Shown piece by piece: positions 17,673 through 26,446 of a DNA stretch of 64,000 nucleotides. Source of the stretch: Acidobacteriaceae bacterium KBS 146 (GTDB lineage Bacteria > Acidobacteriota > Terriglobia > Terriglobales > Acidobacteriaceae); contig JHVA01000001.1 of NCBI GenBank assembly GCA_000688615.1, forward strand, positions 930,001 to 994,000, in the 5' to 3' direction. Under the pieces are notes generated by a model that saw only the letters and a list, made by a program, of their open reading frames with translations, did not search any database and was not told the DNA's origin. A program made the translations under genes and the position numbers. Every line of letters begins with the position of its first letter. Within the stretch, counting starts at the first letter, position 1.

Positions 17673-18086
17673 ATGGTCATGCACAATTATCCCTACATTT
17701 GGAACTATCTTCCGCTTGTCCTGCAAATCTTGGTAGCTCTTGGCCTTGCATGTGGAATGGTAGGGGTATCGTTCCTGATCGGCAAGCATAAGAATTCCCG
17801 TACCAAGCTCGGCCCCTACGAGTGCGGCATGGACCCTGTGGGCGATGCCCGCGGCCGCTTCTCGGTCCGGTTCTACATGGTGGCCATGCTCTTCATACTC
17901 TTCGACGTAGAAGCGGTCTTCATGCTTCCCTGGGCCGTCATCTTCCGTCGTCTTCCCCAGATCACCGGGTCGAAGATGTTTGGATTCTATGAGATGCTCG
18001 TCTACCTCGGCTTTGTAGCTGTGGGCCTGTTTTATGTCTGGAAGAAAGGCATTCTCGACTGGTCCACCGATAAGGGAGATCTCTAA
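17673..18086 (+). CDS. nuoA: NADH-quinone oxidoreductase subunit A
   Basis: Membrane subunit of complex I close to the quinone-site junction. Three helices are visible, with the conserved loop KLGPYECGMDPVGDARGRFSVRFY (blocks: KLGPYECGMDP and RFSVRFYMVAMLFILFDVE) containing the Cys of the dynamic loop between the first two helices. Length 137 aa is normal. It is the first gene of the operon. Its stop codon overlaps the next start as TAATG, and the next gene is nuoC, so nuoB is skipped with no gap. Confidence 0.95.
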   Translation: MVMHNYPYIWNYLPLVLQILVALGLACGMVGVSFLIGKHKNSRTKLGPYECGMDPVGDARGRFSVRFYMVAMLFILFDVEAVFMLPWAVIFRRLPQITGSKMFGFYEMLVYLGFVAVGLFYVWKKGILDWSTDKGDL

Positions 18087-18568
18087 TGGACCCCACAATT
18101 CTCGGTACGCAGGCCGTCGTCGAGGCCCTTCCGGAAGAACCTGCCGTAAAAGCTCTCTCCGGTATCGCCTCCGATGCAAAGTACGACCGCAACGAGCTGA
18201 CCGTCACCGTTCCTCGCGAAAGCCTCATTTCAGCCTCCAAGGCTATCCGGAACGCAGGCTACAACTACCTTGAAGACGTTACGGCGGTCGACTGGTATCC
18301 CTCCGAACCCCGCTTCCAGGTCGTCTATCACTTCCTTTCTTTCTCGCTCAAGCGTCGCCTGCGCATCGTCGTCCGCCTTGCTGGCGATGACGCCTCCCTC
18401 GACAGCATTACGCCCAACTGGCCCGCGGCAAACTTCTACGAGCGCGAGGTCTTCGACCTCTTCGGCATCCACTTCGGTGGCCATCCTTATTTGCGCCGCC
18501 TCATGATGCCCGAAGACTGGCAGGGTCATCCCCTGCGCAAGGACTACCCCGTGGAGGGCTACCGCTAA
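18086..18568 (+). CDS. nuoC: NADH-quinone oxidoreductase subunit C
   Basis: 30-kDa-type hydrophilic subunit of the complex I connecting module. The diagnostic C-terminal signature is present: ANFYEREVFDLFGIHFGGHPYLRRLMMPEDWQGHPLRKDYP, seen as FYEREVFDLFGI then LMMPEDWQGHPLRKDYP. Length 160 aa is within the family range, with a short N-terminus. It overlaps nuoA and nuoD by single-base TAATG junctions, so the three are likely translationally coupled. Confidence 0.95.
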   Translation: MDPTILGTQAVVEALPEEPAVKALSGIASDAKYDRNELTVTVPRESLISASKAIRNAGYNYLEDVTAVDWYPSEPRFQVVYHFLSFSLKRRLRIVVRLAGDDASLDSITPNWPAANFYEREVFDLFGIHFGGHPYLRRLMMPEDWQGHPLRKDYPVEGYR

Positions 18569-19827
18569 TGTCTCCCATCGCCGCTCCCGACCAGATCAAT
18601 CCCGGCATCGACGACGTTATCGCCGACTCCGAGCGTCATCACCACGGCAACGACCCCATCGCCGACCAGACCATGGTCATCAACATGGGACCGCAGCATC
18701 CCTCTACCCACGGTGTGCTTCGCCTGGTGCTTGAGATCGATGGCGAGACCGTCGTCTCCCTGGCTCCCGACATCGGCTACCTGCACACCGGCATCGAGAA
18801 GACCTGCGAGGCCAAGTTCTACCAGCAGGTCGTTCCCCTCACCGACCGCATCGACTATCTCTCGCCGATGACCAACAACACGGCGTATGCTCTTGCGGTC
18901 GAAAAGCTTCTGGACCTTGAGATTCCCGCAAAAGCACAGTGGCTGCGCGTCCTCTTCAATGAACTGATGCGCATCAACTCGCACCTTGTCTGGCTGGGGA
19001 CCCACGCCATGGACATCGGCGCCCTCACCGTCTTTCTCTACTGCTTCCGTGAGCGCGAACAACTCTTGCGCATCTTCGAAGCCGTCAGCGGCCAGCGCAT
19101 GATGACCAGCTACATCCGCATCGGCGGAGTCAGCCTGGAGCCACCGCTCGGCCTCTTCGAGTCCATTCAGACCTTCCTCAAGGACTTCCCCTCCAAGATC
19201 GATGAGTACGAATCGCTACTCACCGGCAATCCTATCTGGATCAAGCGTCTTAAGGGCGTCGGCTACATCTCGTCCGCTGACGCCATCGCTCTCGGCGTCA
19301 GCGGTCCCCCGCTACGCGCGGCTGGAATCGACTTCGACGTCCGCCGCGACATGCCGTATTCCAGCTACGAGAAGTTCCAGTTCAAGGTTCCGGTCTCAAC
19401 GGACAGCGACGTCTGGGCCCGCTACGTTCTCCGCTTGGAGGAGATGCGCGAGTCTGTCAAGATCTGCCAGCAGGCGCTCGACGGTATGCCCGAGGGTCGC
19501 ATCGTCGCCGACGCTCCCAAGATCATCCTGCCCGATCGCGAGCAGATGAAGACGCAGATGGAATCCCTAATCCATCACTTTAAGATTGTCACCGAAGGCT
19601 TTGCAGTTCCAGCAGGGGAAGCCACCAGCTCCGTTGAAGCCGCTCACGGGATGATGAACTACTACGTCGTCTCCGACGGCACGGCCAAGCCCTACCGTGT
19701 GCATATGCGCAACGCCGACTTTGCCAACCTGCAGGCGCTCGAAACCATGTGCAAGGGGCAGTTGCTTGCCGACGTCGTCGCCGTCATCGGCTCCATCGAT
19801 ATCGTGTTGGGAGCCATCGACCGCTAG
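18568..19827 (+). CDS. nuoD: NADH-quinone oxidoreductase subunit D
   Basis: 49-kDa-type subunit that forms the quinone pocket with NuoB. Conserved blocks are NMGPQHPSTHGVLRLVLEIDG (quinone-pocket His in the HPSTHG loop), IGYLHTGIEKTCE, RINSHLVWLGTHAMDIGA and RIGGVSLEPP. The C-terminus (VVAVIGSIDIVLGAIDR) ends in the usual DPVxGxxDR-like motif. Length 419 aa. GGAGGG lies nine bases before the ATG. Its normal partner NuoB is not encoded in the window. Confidence 0.96.
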   Translation: MSPIAAPDQINPGIDDVIADSERHHHGNDPIADQTMVINMGPQHPSTHGVLRLVLEIDGETVVSLAPDIGYLHTGIEKTCEAKFYQQVVPLTDRIDYLSPMTNNTAYALAVEKLLDLEIPAKAQWLRVLFNELMRINSHLVWLGTHAMDIGALTVFLYCFREREQLLRIFEAVSGQRMMTSYIRIGGVSLEPPLGLFESIQTFLKDFPSKIDEYESLLTGNPIWIKRLKGVGYISSADAIALGVSGPPLRAAGIDFDVRRDMPYSSYEKFQFKVPVSTDSDVWARYVLRLEEMRESVKICQQALDGMPEGRIVADAPKIILPDREQMKTQMESLIHHFKIVTEGFAVPAGEATSSVEAAHGMMNYYVVSDGTAKPYRVHMRNADFANLQALETMCKGQLLADVVAVIGSIDIVLGAIDR

Positions 19828-19883
19828 GATTTGCTTGCCCGGACAGATAGTTGTGTCCGGAATGAATGCTGCTGGTTTTGTTA

Positions 19884-19942
19884 GGGGCACGGCTTTAGCC
19901 GTGTCGAATGTGCGGTAGAAATTTCGGGGCTTTAGCCCCTGA
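19884..19942. repeat. Pair of REP-like hairpins with TTTA loops
   Basis: Two short palindromes lie in the nuoD-downstream gap: CACGGC-TTTA-GCCGTG (19888-19903) and GGGGC-TTTA-GCCCC (19926-19939). Both share the G-rich arm, TTTA loop and complementary arm. A related element (GGGGCGCGGCTTTGCCCGCG) occurs after nuoH at 25655. They look like a REP-type family placed in operon gaps. Confidence 0.65.
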
Positions 19943-19950
19943 GGTACTAG

Positions 19951-20253
19951 TTGGACAGTCGACTTCGTACCGAACTTTGGACCTCCTGGGCCTCCCTGCT
20001 CCGCTCCTACGCAGCCGCCCACGGACTCAACAGCCGGCATCACGCAGTCGTCGAAGTCGGTGCAGACGAGATCACGCTGCGCGTAGCCGGCCGATGGCTT
20101 CGCTTTACGCACGATCTCGTCGAAGACAGCGAAGGAAATCGCTCCTCTTTTTCGCTCGAAGAGGATGGAACGGTTAAACTGAATGGAAACACCCAGGAGA
20201 TGGACCTTGCCGCCGAAGTACTGGCGCGGGAGATGATGCACAGTGAGTCTTAA
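19951..20253 (+). CDS. Unknown 100-aa protein inside the nuo operon
   Basis: I do not recognise this protein. It starts with TTG at 19951, with GAGG seven bases upstream, and lies between nuoD and nuoE on the operon strand. The sequence is soluble: an N-terminal helix (RTELWTSWASLLRSYAAAHGL), a beta-like centre (HHAVVEVGADEITLRVAGRWLRFTHD) and an acidic C-terminus (DLAAEVLAREMM). There are no Cys residues, so it is not an Fe-S subunit and cannot replace NuoB or NuoI. It could be a complex I assembly factor or a passenger. Confidence 0.62.
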   Translation: MDSRLRTELWTSWASLLRSYAAAHGLNSRHHAVVEVGADEITLRVAGRWLRFTHDLVEDSEGNRSSFSLEEDGTVKLNGNTQEMDLAAEVLAREMMHSES

Positions 20254-20264
20254 GAGTTTTGGTT

Positions 20265-20309
20265 GTCATTCCGACCGAAGCGTAGCGAAGTGGAGCAATC
20301 TGCTTCACC
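20265..20309. repeat. Dispersed GTCATxCxGA-type repeat, copy 1
   Basis: This 45-base segment before nuoE (GTCATTCCGACCGAAGCG at its start, GAGCAATCTGCTTCACC at its end) is a diverged relative of the copies at 25738 and 54378. All three share the GTCAT..GAGCG/GACCGAAGC start and an ATCTGC end. It lies between the 100-aa gene and nuoE. Confidence 0.6.
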
Positions 20310-20331
20310 CCACCGCCCAGGAAGCCACACG

Positions 20332-20841
20332 ATGAGCACGATTACGAACTCGATCTTCTCTCCCGAGACAGCCGCGCGCTTTGACCGCCTGGTAACCCTC
20401 TATCCCGTCAAGCGCTCCGCCCTCGTCCCCATGCTGCTCTATGCGCAGGACGAGGTTGGCTACGTCTCCGACGCCGTCGTGACCGAGATCGCCGAGCGCC
20501 TCGACCTTCTCGAGTTGGACGTCCGCAACGTGCTCTCGTACTACTCGATGCTCCGCACCAAACCCGCGGGCAAGTACAACGTGCAGGTCTGCACCAACAT
20601 CTCCTGCATGCTGCGAGGCGGCTACGAGATCCTCGACCACTGCAAGCACAAGCTCGGCATCGGCCACAAAGAGGTCACCGCCGACAAGGTCTTCTCCCTC
20701 GAGGAGGTCGAGTGCATCGGAGCCTGCTGCTGGGCGCCCGCCATGCAGGTCAACTACGACTTCCACGACAACCTCACCACCGTCAAGGTCGACGAGATCC
20801 TCGCGACCTACCGTGCCGGCCAGGGAAAGGACGTGAAATAG
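20332..20841 (+). CDS. nuoE: NADH-quinone oxidoreductase subunit E
   Basis: 24-kDa-type thioredoxin-like [2Fe-2S] subunit of the NADH module. The N1a ligands are visible as CTNISC and ECIGACCWAPAMQV. The helical N-terminal part (ALVPMLLYAQDEVGYVSD) is typical. The ATG at 20332 has AGGAAG upstream and gives 169 aa; the frame is open to 20263 but that part is the dispersed repeat. The gene ends two bases before nuoF. Confidence 0.95.
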   Translation: MSTITNSIFSPETAARFDRLVTLYPVKRSALVPMLLYAQDEVGYVSDAVVTEIAERLDLLELDVRNVLSYYSMLRTKPAGKYNVQVCTNISCMLRGGYEILDHCKHKLGIGHKEVTADKVFSLEEVECIGACCWAPAMQVNYDFHDNLTTVKVDEILATYRAGQGKDVK

Positions 20842-20842
20842 C

Positions 20843-22159
20843 ATGCCGACCCTCGTCTCCCATCCCGACGAAGTCAAAGTCATCTCCCGCCGCTTCGGAC
20901 AGGGCGCAGCCGATATCGACAAATACATCGAGCTCGATGGATACAAGGCCGTACAAAAAGCCATCGCCGAGGGTCCTGACTGGATCATCAACACCATGAA
21001 GGCCTCCGGTCTTCGCGGTCGCGGCGGTGCCGGCTTCCCGACCGGCATGAAGTGGTCCTTCGTCCCCAAGCAGTCAGAAAAACCCAAGTATGTCTTGGTC
21101 AACGGCGACGAATCCGAGCCCGGAACCTGCAAGGACCACGTCATCTTCCTGCACGATCCCCACGCGGTCATCGAAGGCACCATGATCGCCGGTCTCGCCA
21201 TCGGCTCGAAGATGGGCTTCATCTACCTTCGCGGTGAGTATCGCTATCTCCTCAAGATCATGGAGAAGGCGGTCGCAGACGCCTACGCCAAAGGCTTCCT
21301 TGGCAAAAACATCTTTGGTTCCGGCATTGACTTTGACATCGTCACCCAGTCGGGAGCAGGCGCTTACGAGGTCGGCGAAGAGTCCGCCCTCATGGAGTCC
21401 CTCGAGGGCAAGCGCGGCGTCCCCCGCATTAAGCCTCCCTTCCCTGCCGTGGTCGGCCTCTACGGTGGACCCACCGTTATCAACAACGCCGAGACCATCG
21501 CCTCCGCCCCCCATATCCTCCTAATGGGTGGCGAGGAGTACGCCAAGATCGGCTCCGAACGCAACGGCGGTACCCGCCTCTTCGGAATCTCCGGTCACGT
21601 CGAGCGCCCCGGCGTCTACGAACTGCCCATGGGCTACAACCTCAAAAAGGCCATCTACGACGTCGCCGGCGGCATCAAGGACGGTAAAAAGCTCAAGGCC
21701 GTCGTGCCCGGTGGCTCCTCCTGCCCGGTCCTGCTTCCCGAAGAGATCGACGTAGGCCTCGACTTCGACCAGATGGGCAAGGCGGGAACCATGCTCGGTT
21801 CCGGAGGCATCGTCGTCCTCGACGAAACCGTCTCGATCGTCGAGTTCGCCCTTCGCACCATCGCCTTCTACCAGCACGAATCCTGCGGCTGGTGCATCCC
21901 CTGCCGTGAGGGTACGGACTGGATCAAGAAGACCCTCACCCGGGTCTACAACGGCGGCGGCAGCAAGAAGGACGTCGCCAACGTTCAATACCTCGCCGAG
22001 AACATGATGGGCCGCACCTTCTGCCCGCTCGGCGACGCGGCCGCCATGCCCACCCTCGGCTTCGTCAAGAAGTTCCGCAAGGAGTTCGAAGACTACATCG
22101 AGGGCCACAAGGCCGGAACCCCGATCATCACGGTCGAACAGCTCGTAGGAGCGCACTAA
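20843..22159 (+). CDS. nuoF: NADH-quinone oxidoreductase subunit F
   Basis: 51-kDa-type subunit that binds NADH, FMN and cluster N3. The NADH/FMN Rossmann motifs GLRGRGGAGFPTGMKWSF and VNGDESEPGTCKDH are intact, as are GAGAYEVGEESALMESLEG and the N3 ligand set ESCGWCIPCREGTDW with the distal FCPLGDAA Cys. Length 438 aa. It is followed after three bases by nuoG, whose start has AGGAG inside the end of nuoF. Confidence 0.97.
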   Translation: MPTLVSHPDEVKVISRRFGQGAADIDKYIELDGYKAVQKAIAEGPDWIINTMKASGLRGRGGAGFPTGMKWSFVPKQSEKPKYVLVNGDESEPGTCKDHVIFLHDPHAVIEGTMIAGLAIGSKMGFIYLRGEYRYLLKIMEKAVADAYAKGFLGKNIFGSGIDFDIVTQSGAGAYEVGEESALMESLEGKRGVPRIKPPFPAVVGLYGGPTVINNAETIASAPHILLMGGEEYAKIGSERNGGTRLFGISGHVERPGVYELPMGYNLKKAIYDVAGGIKDGKKLKAVVPGGSSCPVLLPEEIDVGLDFDQMGKAGTMLGSGGIVVLDETVSIVEFALRTIAFYQHESCGWCIPCREGTDWIKKTLTRVYNGGGSKKDVANVQYLAENMMGRTFCPLGDAAAMPTLGFVKKFRKEFEDYIEGHKAGTPIITVEQLVGAH

Positions 22160-22162
22160 GCC

Positions 22163-24541
22163 ATGCCAGACGTTACCTTCACCGTAGACGGCAAACAAAT
22201 CACCGCACCGGCCGGCACGCTGCTCATCGAGGCCTGCAAGTCAGCTGGCATCGAGATCCCCGCCTTCTGCTACTACCCCGGTCTCTCGCTGCAGGCCGCC
22301 TGCCGCATGTGCGTTGTCCGCATCGAGAAGATGCCGAAGCTCCAGACTGCCTGCACCACCCCGGTCGCCGAGGGCATGGTCGTCTCCAGTGAGACCCCCG
22401 AGATCGCCCAGGCCCGCAAGGCCACGCTACAGCTCCTGCTCGGCAACCACCCCCTCGACTGCCCCGTATGCGACGCTGGTGGCGAGTGCGAGCTGCAGGA
22501 CATGACCTTCAAGTACGGCGCCGGTGAGAGCCTCTACGCCGAGGCCAAAAACCACCGCGAAGAGCAGCAGTGGTCCCCGGTTGTCTACTTCGACCGCCCT
22601 CGCTGCATCCTCTGCTACCGCTGCGTACGCATGTGCGGTGAAGGCATGGACGTCTTCGCGCTCGGTATCCAGAACCGCGGCTCCTCTGCCGTCATCGCCC
22701 CCAACATCCCCGCCCATCAGTCGCCCGATCATCTCGCACACCTCGACTGTGAGCAGTGCGGCATGTGTATCGATGCCTGCCCCGTCGGCGCCCTGACCTC
22801 CGGAGCCTACCGGTACAAGACCCGCCCCTGGGAGATGAACCACGTCGCCACCATCTGCACTCACTGCGGCGACGGATGCAAGACCACCCTCGGCGTACGC
22901 TCCACGTCTGACGGCGCCGAGATCGTTCGCGGCGACAATCGCGACAAGTCCGGCATCAACGGTGACTTCCTCTGCAACAAAGGCCGCTACGCCTTCGACT
23001 TCGCCAACTCCCCCGAGCGCATCACCGCACCTCTGGTCCGCCAGCCCGACGGCTCTCTTAAAGAAGTCTCCTGGGAAGAAGCCTTCGCCCACGCCGGTAA
23101 AAAACTCCGCGAGCTTCGCGACGCAAAGGGCGGCTCCTCCATCGGCGTCATCGGCGGCAACCGCCTCACTAACGAAGAGGCGTACCTCCTCCAGAAGTTC
23201 GCACGCACGGTACTCGGCACCAACAACATCGATCACCACCGCACCGCCGACTACGTCACGTTCGCTCAGGCGCTCGCAGGCCAGCAGGGCCGCACCGCCT
23301 CCTGGCGCGATACTCAGAGCTACCCTGCCGTCCTCATCGTCGGTGGAGATCCCACGAACCAGGCTCCCGGAACCGCATGGAACCTCCGCGCCGATGTTCG
23401 CCTCAACAAGGCGCGGCTCTACGTCGCCAACACCGACGAGATCAAGCTCCGCCGTCAGGCGAAGGCCTTCCTTCAGCTCGCTCCCTTTGGCTACGGCGCT
23501 CTCACGGCCTACCTCGCCGGCGATGCCGCCTCTGCCTCAAACGCCGCCACCAATACCTCCGCCCTCGACACATTCCGAGACGCGGTCAAAGCCGAGGAGA
23601 AGCTCCTCATCCTCATCGGCTCCGAGCTTCGCGGCGCAGACCTCAAGCGCCTTATCGAATTCGGCCTGACCATCCCCGGCGCGAAGTTCGCTCTGCTCTC
23701 CGACTACGCCAACTCGCGCGGCGCCGCCGACATGGGCCTTCTGCCCGACATGCTTCCCGGCTACGTCCCGGTCTCGAACCCCGGCCCCTTCGCCGAGCAC
23801 AACGCCCCCACCAAAAACGGCCTCAATATGCTCGAGATCTTCGAGGCAGCCGGGCGCGGCGAGCTCTCCGCCCTCTACGTCGTCAACTCCAATCCCATCT
23901 CGCGCTACAACGTCGACCCCGCTGTTCTCAAGGACACCTTCGTCGTCGTGCACGAGATGTTCATGACCGAGACCGCGCAGTTGGCCGATGTCATTCTTCC
24001 CGCCGCCAACCTCTACGAGAAGGGTGGCTCCGTCACCAACAGCTACGGCGACCTCCAGCTCGTCCAGAAGGCCGGGGACCGCGCGGGCGTGCGCACCGAC
24101 TTCGAGATGATCGTCCGAGTCGCCGACAAGATGGGCGCCGACATCAAGGCGCTCGTTCCCTTCGGAAAAGGGCTCCGCGCCGACATGGGCCAGAGCCGCG
24201 GCGCGCAGTCCGGCGAGGCCGACCGCCACGCCGTCTGGCTTACCGCAAACAACCTCGAGCCCAAGCTGTCGCCCTTCGACTCCTGGGCCATCCTCGACGA
24301 GATTCAGCGCCTCGTTCCCGGCTATAACCTGCTTCGCCTCCAGTTGTTGAGCGGAAACGATCAGCATCTTGAGCCCGCAGCAGCCTCCGCTGCATCCGCA
24401 AATCGCCGCGACCTCGTACTTCCCTCCGGCGACACGCTGTTTACCTCGGGAACCCTGGGTCGCTTTTCGCCCGCGCTCAATGATGTCCAGCGGTATCAGG
24501 GCAATGAACCATTGATTCAGATCCACACCGCAGCAGAATGA
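22163..24541 (+). CDS. nuoG: NADH-quinone oxidoreductase subunit G
   Basis: 75-kDa-type Fe-S subunit, 792 aa. In order: a ferredoxin-like [2Fe-2S] domain (CYYPGLSLQAACRMC, ACTTP), the His-Cys3 site in HPLDCPVCDAGGECELQD, two [4Fe-4S] sites (CILCYRCVRMC, CEQCGMCIDACPVGAL), then a molybdopterin-oxidoreductase-like domain. The extra N7-type motif CTHCGDGC with a later Cys in DFLCNKG is present, as in E. coli and Thermus. The C-terminal region is degenerate and should not bind molybdopterin. An Ala-rich end (EPAAASAASA) precedes the last 45 residues. Confidence 0.96.
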   Translation: MPDVTFTVDGKQITAPAGTLLIEACKSAGIEIPAFCYYPGLSLQAACRMCVVRIEKMPKLQTACTTPVAEGMVVSSETPEIAQARKATLQLLLGNHPLDCPVCDAGGECELQDMTFKYGAGESLYAEAKNHREEQQWSPVVYFDRPRCILCYRCVRMCGEGMDVFALGIQNRGSSAVIAPNIPAHQSPDHLAHLDCEQCGMCIDACPVGALTSGAYRYKTRPWEMNHVATICTHCGDGCKTTLGVRSTSDGAEIVRGDNRDKSGINGDFLCNKGRYAFDFANSPERITAPLVRQPDGSLKEVSWEEAFAHAGKKLRELRDAKGGSSIGVIGGNRLTNEEAYLLQKFARTVLGTNNIDHHRTADYVTFAQALAGQQGRTASWRDTQSYPAVLIVGGDPTNQAPGTAWNLRADVRLNKARLYVANTDEIKLRRQAKAFLQLAPFGYGALTAYLAGDAASASNAATNTSALDTFRDAVKAEEKLLILIGSELRGADLKRLIEFGLTIPGAKFALLSDYANSRGAADMGLLPDMLPGYVPVSNPGPFAEHNAPTKNGLNMLEIFEAAGRGELSALYVVNSNPISRYNVDPAVLKDTFVVVHEMFMTETAQLADVILPAANLYEKGGSVTNSYGDLQLVQKAGDRAGVRTDFEMIVRVADKMGADIKALVPFGKGLRADMGQSRGAQSGEADRHAVWLTANNLEPKLSPFDSWAILDEIQRLVPGYNLLRLQLLSGNDQHLEPAAASAASANRRDLVLPSGDTLFTSGTLGRFSPALNDVQRYQGNEPLIQIHTAAE

Positions 24542-24568
24542 CTTTGACAGGAGTAAAGAGTTAAAACC

Positions 24569-25642
24569 GTGAGCCACCTCACCGAATTTCAGACATTCCT
24601 GCTGCTTTCGATCCTCAAGATCGCTGTCGTGCTCGTTATCACGCTGACGGCCGTGGCCTACACCGTTCTGCTCGAGCGCAAGGTTCTTGGCCGTATGCAG
24701 AACCGCTGGGGACCTTCCCGCGTCGGACCCTTCGGCCTGCTGCAGCCGCTCGCCGACGGCATCAAGCTCTTCCTCAAGGAAGACCTGATGCCCCTCGCCT
24801 CCGAGAAGCTGCTCTTCATCCTGGCCCCCATCATCGCGCTCACCTGCGCTCTCATCTCCATCGCTGTCGTGCCCTTCGGGGCGATCACCCGTATCACGGC
24901 AAACGGAATCAGCGTCGACATGGGAACCATCGCCGATATCAACATCGGCCTTCTGGTCATCCTTGGCATCACCTCCATCGGCGTCTACGGCATCGCCCTC
25001 TCTGGCTGGTCCTCCAATAACAAGTTCGCGCTTCTCGGATCCCTTCGCGCCACGTCGCAGCTCATCAGCTATGAGCTCGCTCTCGGCCTCTCCCTCGTCG
25101 GCGTCGTTCTCCGCGCCGGTTCTCTGCGCCTCCGCGACATCGTCGCCAGCCAGTCGGCCCACGGAGCACTCTCCTGGAACATCTTCGGCGGCTTCCAGAT
25201 CGTCGCCTTCTTCATCTATCTGATGGCTGCGTATGCCGAGACAAACCGCGCTCCCTTCGACCTCCCTGAGGCAGAATCCGAGCTGGTCGCCGGCTACCAC
25301 ACCGAGTACTCCTCCATGAAGTTCGCCATGTTCTTCATGGCCGAGTACGCCAACATGATCACCGTCGCCTGCGTGGCCACCCTGCTCTTCCTCGGCGGAC
25401 CTACCAGCCCCCTCGGCAACCTTCTGCCCACTGACTTCGGCGGCCCTATCCTCTCGGCGATCTTCCCGATCCTCTGGTTTGTCGCCAAGGTTTTCGCCTT
25501 CCTTCTGCTCTACATCTGGGTCCGCGGTACGGTTCCTCGTTTCCGGTACGACCAGCTCATGGCCTTCGGCTGGAAGTTTCTGCTTCCCGTCGCCATCCTC
25601 AATATCATCGCCACCTCGCTCGTTCTGGCGCTCAAGGGATGA
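24569..25642 (+). CDS. nuoH: NADH-quinone oxidoreductase subunit H
   Basis: Membrane subunit that forms the quinone channel with NuoB and NuoD. Conserved blocks are LERKVLGRMQNRWGPSRVGPFG near the first cytoplasmic loop and ETNRAPFDLPEAESELVAGYHTEYSSM (blocks NRAPFDLPEAESELVAGYH and YSSMKFAMFFMAEYANM). Eight helices, 357 aa. The start is GTG at 24569 with AGGAG about 20 bases upstream. nuoI would normally follow; instead there is a 296-base gap rich in repeats and then nuoJ. Confidence 0.96.
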   Translation: MSHLTEFQTFLLLSILKIAVVLVITLTAVAYTVLLERKVLGRMQNRWGPSRVGPFGLLQPLADGIKLFLKEDLMPLASEKLLFILAPIIALTCALISIAVVPFGAITRITANGISVDMGTIADINIGLLVILGITSIGVYGIALSGWSSNNKFALLGSLRATSQLISYELALGLSLVGVVLRAGSLRLRDIVASQSAHGALSWNIFGGFQIVAFFIYLMAAYAETNRAPFDLPEAESELVAGYHTEYSSMKFAMFFMAEYANMITVACVATLLFLGGPTSPLGNLLPTDFGGPILSAIFPILWFVAKVFAFLLLYIWVRGTVPRFRYDQLMAFGWKFLLPVAILNIIATSLVLALKG

Positions 25643-25654
25643 ACAGTCTTCTCA

Positions 25655-25673
25655 GGGGCGCGGCTTTGCCCGC
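25655..25673. repeat. REP-like hairpin after nuoH
   Basis: GGGGCGCGGCTTTGCCCGCG has complementary CGCGG and CCGCG arms around CTTTGC and resembles the hairpins at 19884-19942. It begins 13 bases after the nuoH stop codon, in the gap where nuoI is expected. A further hairpin in the same gap is CTACCTG (25845-25851) with CAGGTAG (25864-25870). No coding sequence is supported in 25643-25938. Confidence 0.5.
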
Positions 25674-25737
25674 GTCATAACCGCAACTGGAAAGATGCTT
25701 GAGTCTTTCCCTCTCCCACGCCGCTTCGAAGAAGAGT

Positions 25738-25782
25738 GTCATCCTGAGCGGAGGCGCAGCAGTCGAACTCAAAGGATCTGCG
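25738..25782. repeat. Dispersed GTCATCCTGAGCG repeat, copy 2
   Basis: Starts GTCATCCTGAGCGGAGGCGC and ends with GGATCTGCG. It matches the copy at 54378-54425 closely at both ends and differs in the middle. It lies in the nuoH-nuoJ gap. Confidence 0.7.
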
Positions 25783-25938
25783 TTTAGGATGACCGCTCAG
25801 ACAACGAACATTGGAGAGTCCACCAGCCCGAGCGGAATCACGGACTACCTGCTTTACAATCAACAGGTAGCCCATAAAAAGTTTGCGCTGTATCGAATGA
25901 TTCAAGCGATTCACTGAAAAAGGAATCTGCGGAGCATC

Positions 25939-26445
25939 ATGCAACTGGCACTGTTCATCATCTTTGGTCTGCTCGCCGTCGCAGGAGCCATTAACTTCCT
26001 GCTGCAGCGGCATCCCATCAACTCGGCGCTCTCGCTGGTCGTGGTCATGATGTCGCTGGCCGTCCTTTACTGGTCGCTCGGAGCCGAATTTCTCGCCGCC
26101 GCACAGGTCATCGTCTACTCCGGGGCAATCATGGTGCTCTTCGTCTTCGTCGTCATGCTGCTTAACGCAGGCGAAGAAGAGCGAACCCACGGCAGTCGGG
26201 CGGCCTACATGGCCGGCGTGCCCGGAGCAGCAGCGATCTTCTGCCTGCTCAGCTTCATCTTCCTGAGCAATGGCAGGGCCTTCGGCTCGACGGACCTCAC
26301 CAATCACCTCACCAACGCCGTCAACAACATCGCCGAGATCAGCCAGGTCCTCTTCCGCGATCTTCTGCTTCCCTTTGAAGTCACCAGCATCCTCATCCTC
26401 GTCGCCATCCTCGGAGCCGTCGTGCTCGCGCGAAAGGAGCAATAG
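25939..26445 (+). CDS. nuoJ: NADH-quinone oxidoreductase subunit J
   Basis: Small antiporter-associated membrane subunit (ND6-type), 168 aa with five helices. The conserved TM3 block is visible as LGAEFLAAAQVIVYSGAIMVLFVFVVMLL, quoted here as FLAAAQVIVYSGAIMVLFVF. GGAG lies seven bases before the ATG. The stop is immediately followed by a second small open frame. Confidence 0.95.
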   Translation: MQLALFIIFGLLAVAGAINFLLQRHPINSALSLVVVMMSLAVLYWSLGAEFLAAAQVIVYSGAIMVLFVFVVMLLNAGEEERTHGSRAAYMAGVPGAAAIFCLLSFIFLSNGRAFGSTDLTNHLTNAVNNIAEISQVLFRDLLLPFEVTSILILVAILGAVVLARKEQ

Positions 26446-26446
26446 T

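Noticed and set aside
23537..25300. A 587-codon minus-strand open frame across nuoG and nuoH
   Set aside because: It is antisense to two well-supported complex I genes. Long antisense frames are expected from the biased third-position GC there, and the product is an acidic low-complexity sequence without domains.
25643..25938. A hidden or frameshifted nuoI in the nuoH-nuoJ gap
   Set aside because: No CxxCxxCxxxCP ferredoxin motif was found in any frame; the gap holds repeats and a hairpin only.
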